Made by a program: the position numbers and the translations under genes. This document shows, one piece after another, positions 63,708 to 64,000 of a stretch of DNA of 64,000 nt. Source of the stretch: Modestobacter italicus (GTDB taxonomy: Bacteria > Actinomycetota > Actinomycetes > Mycobacteriales > Geodermatophilaceae). The notes beneath the pieces were generated by a model, which was not told where the DNA came from, searched no databases, and saw only the letters and a list, made by a program, of their open reading frames with translations. The stretch lies in contig NZ_JABGCJ010000008.1 in the NCBI RefSeq assembly GCF_019799965.1, positions 1 to 64,000 of the forward strand. Reading direction: 5' to 3'. Numbering within the stretch: the stretch's first letter is position 1; every line of letters starts with the position of its first letter.

Positions 63708-64000
63708 CGTCGCGGCCGCCGGCGCCGGGCAGCCGGCGGACGACCTGGCGCCTCAGGTCGTCCGGCTGGGGTTCGAGCACCACCGGGCGGCGCTGGGGAT
63801 CGGGGAGCCCGCTCCCCGGCTGACCTGGGCCACGGTGGCGGGGGAGGGCTGGGTCCAGGCGGGGTACGAGGTCGCGGTCGACCGTGCCGGGCGGACGACG
63901 ACCACCGGCTGGGTCGAGGGCACCGACTCGCTGCTCGTCCCCTGGCCGGGAGAGCCGTTGCGCTCCCGGGAGCGGGCCGAGGTCCGCGTGCGGGTCTGTG
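63691..64000 (+). CDS. GH78 alpha-L-rhamnosidase, N-terminal part (cut by window edge)
   Basis: From GTG 63691 the frame stays open to the edge and reads VVRLGFEHHRAALGIGEPAP, then RLTWATVAGEGWVQAGYEVAV and WVEGTDSLLVPWPGEPLRSR. This is the N-terminal beta-sandwich typical of bacterial family 78 rhamnosidases (the W.Q.AYE and SRER-like patterns). It removes terminal L-rhamnose from plant or microbial glycosides, so the ABC importer upstream may carry rhamnosides or rhamnose-containing oligosaccharides. Confidence 0.8.
   Translation, partial: MRSRADVAAAGAGQPADDLAPQVVRLGFEHHRAALGIGEPAPRLTWATVAGEGWVQAGYEVAVDRAGRTTTTGWVEGTDSLLVPWPGEPLRSRERAEVRVRVC

Overview
This is a very GC-rich window (GTG starts are common, third codon positions are almost always G or C, and several start codons sit 6-7 nt after a TANNNT hexamer, as in leaderless mRNAs). 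That points to an actinobacterium. The gene mix (Rpf-type muralytic enzyme, SARP and LAL regulators, ThrE, RNase J, an actinobacterial lysX fusion) fits a soil or rock-dwelling family such as Geodermatophilaceae, but that placement is inference. I see no rRNA, tRNA, CRISPR array, transposase or phage gene.

Region 1 (0.3-24 kb) is the most unusual part. It holds an alpha/beta hydrolase, a small membrane protein, a lysyl-tRNA synthetase fused to a lysyl-phosphatidylglycerol synthase (with the two halves in the opposite order to mycobacterial LysX), a GadC-like amino-acid antiporter, a CPA2 cation/proton antiporter with a DMT-type membrane protein, a STAS protein with a small membrane protein, a LAL-type LuxR regulator, two LamG-domain paralogues, a thiamine-diphosphate 2-keto-acid decarboxylase, a DUF1269 protein and a large AfsR/SARP-type regulator. 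Eight of these transcription units are preceded by the same 33-bp element: two heptamers close to TTGGAGC spaced 11 bp apart, then 9 bp, then a -10-like hexamer of the form SANNNT. A ninth, degenerate copy has lost the -10. This is the geometry of a SARP-dependent promoter, and the only SARP gene in the window lies beside the last copies. I propose that these genes form one local regulon, perhaps for envelope charge, ion and pH homeostasis.

Region 2 (24-47.8 kb) is a mixture of short units: msrA, a VOC protein divergent from a WYL regulator, a class V aminotransferase, a MerR/GyrI regulator, a VanZ-VanY fusion, ThrE, a zinc ribbon, a Baeyer-Villiger monooxygenase/hydrolase/SDR operon divergent from a PucR-type regulator, a DrrAB-like ABC exporter with its own MerR regulator, a lipoprotein, a HupE/UreJ protein, a SulP anion transporter with a MerR regulator, RNase J behind a 52-bp perfect palindrome, and an EAL-DICT-LOV-GGDEF photoreceptor-like c-di-GMP enzyme.

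Region 3 (47.9-64 kb) has a carbohydrate operon (Gfo/Idh oxidoreductase, DUF6807, cupin) with a LacI-type operator, a D-2-hydroxyacid dehydrogenase, an HD-domain protein, a coiled-coil Rpf protein, type I DAHP synthase next to an orphan ACT protein, an AraC regulator with a VOC protein and a DrrC-like UvrA paralogue, a frameshifted DUF1622 gene, and a sugar ABC importer operon with a perfect LacI operator that runs into a GH78 alpha-L-rhamnosidase cut by the window edge.
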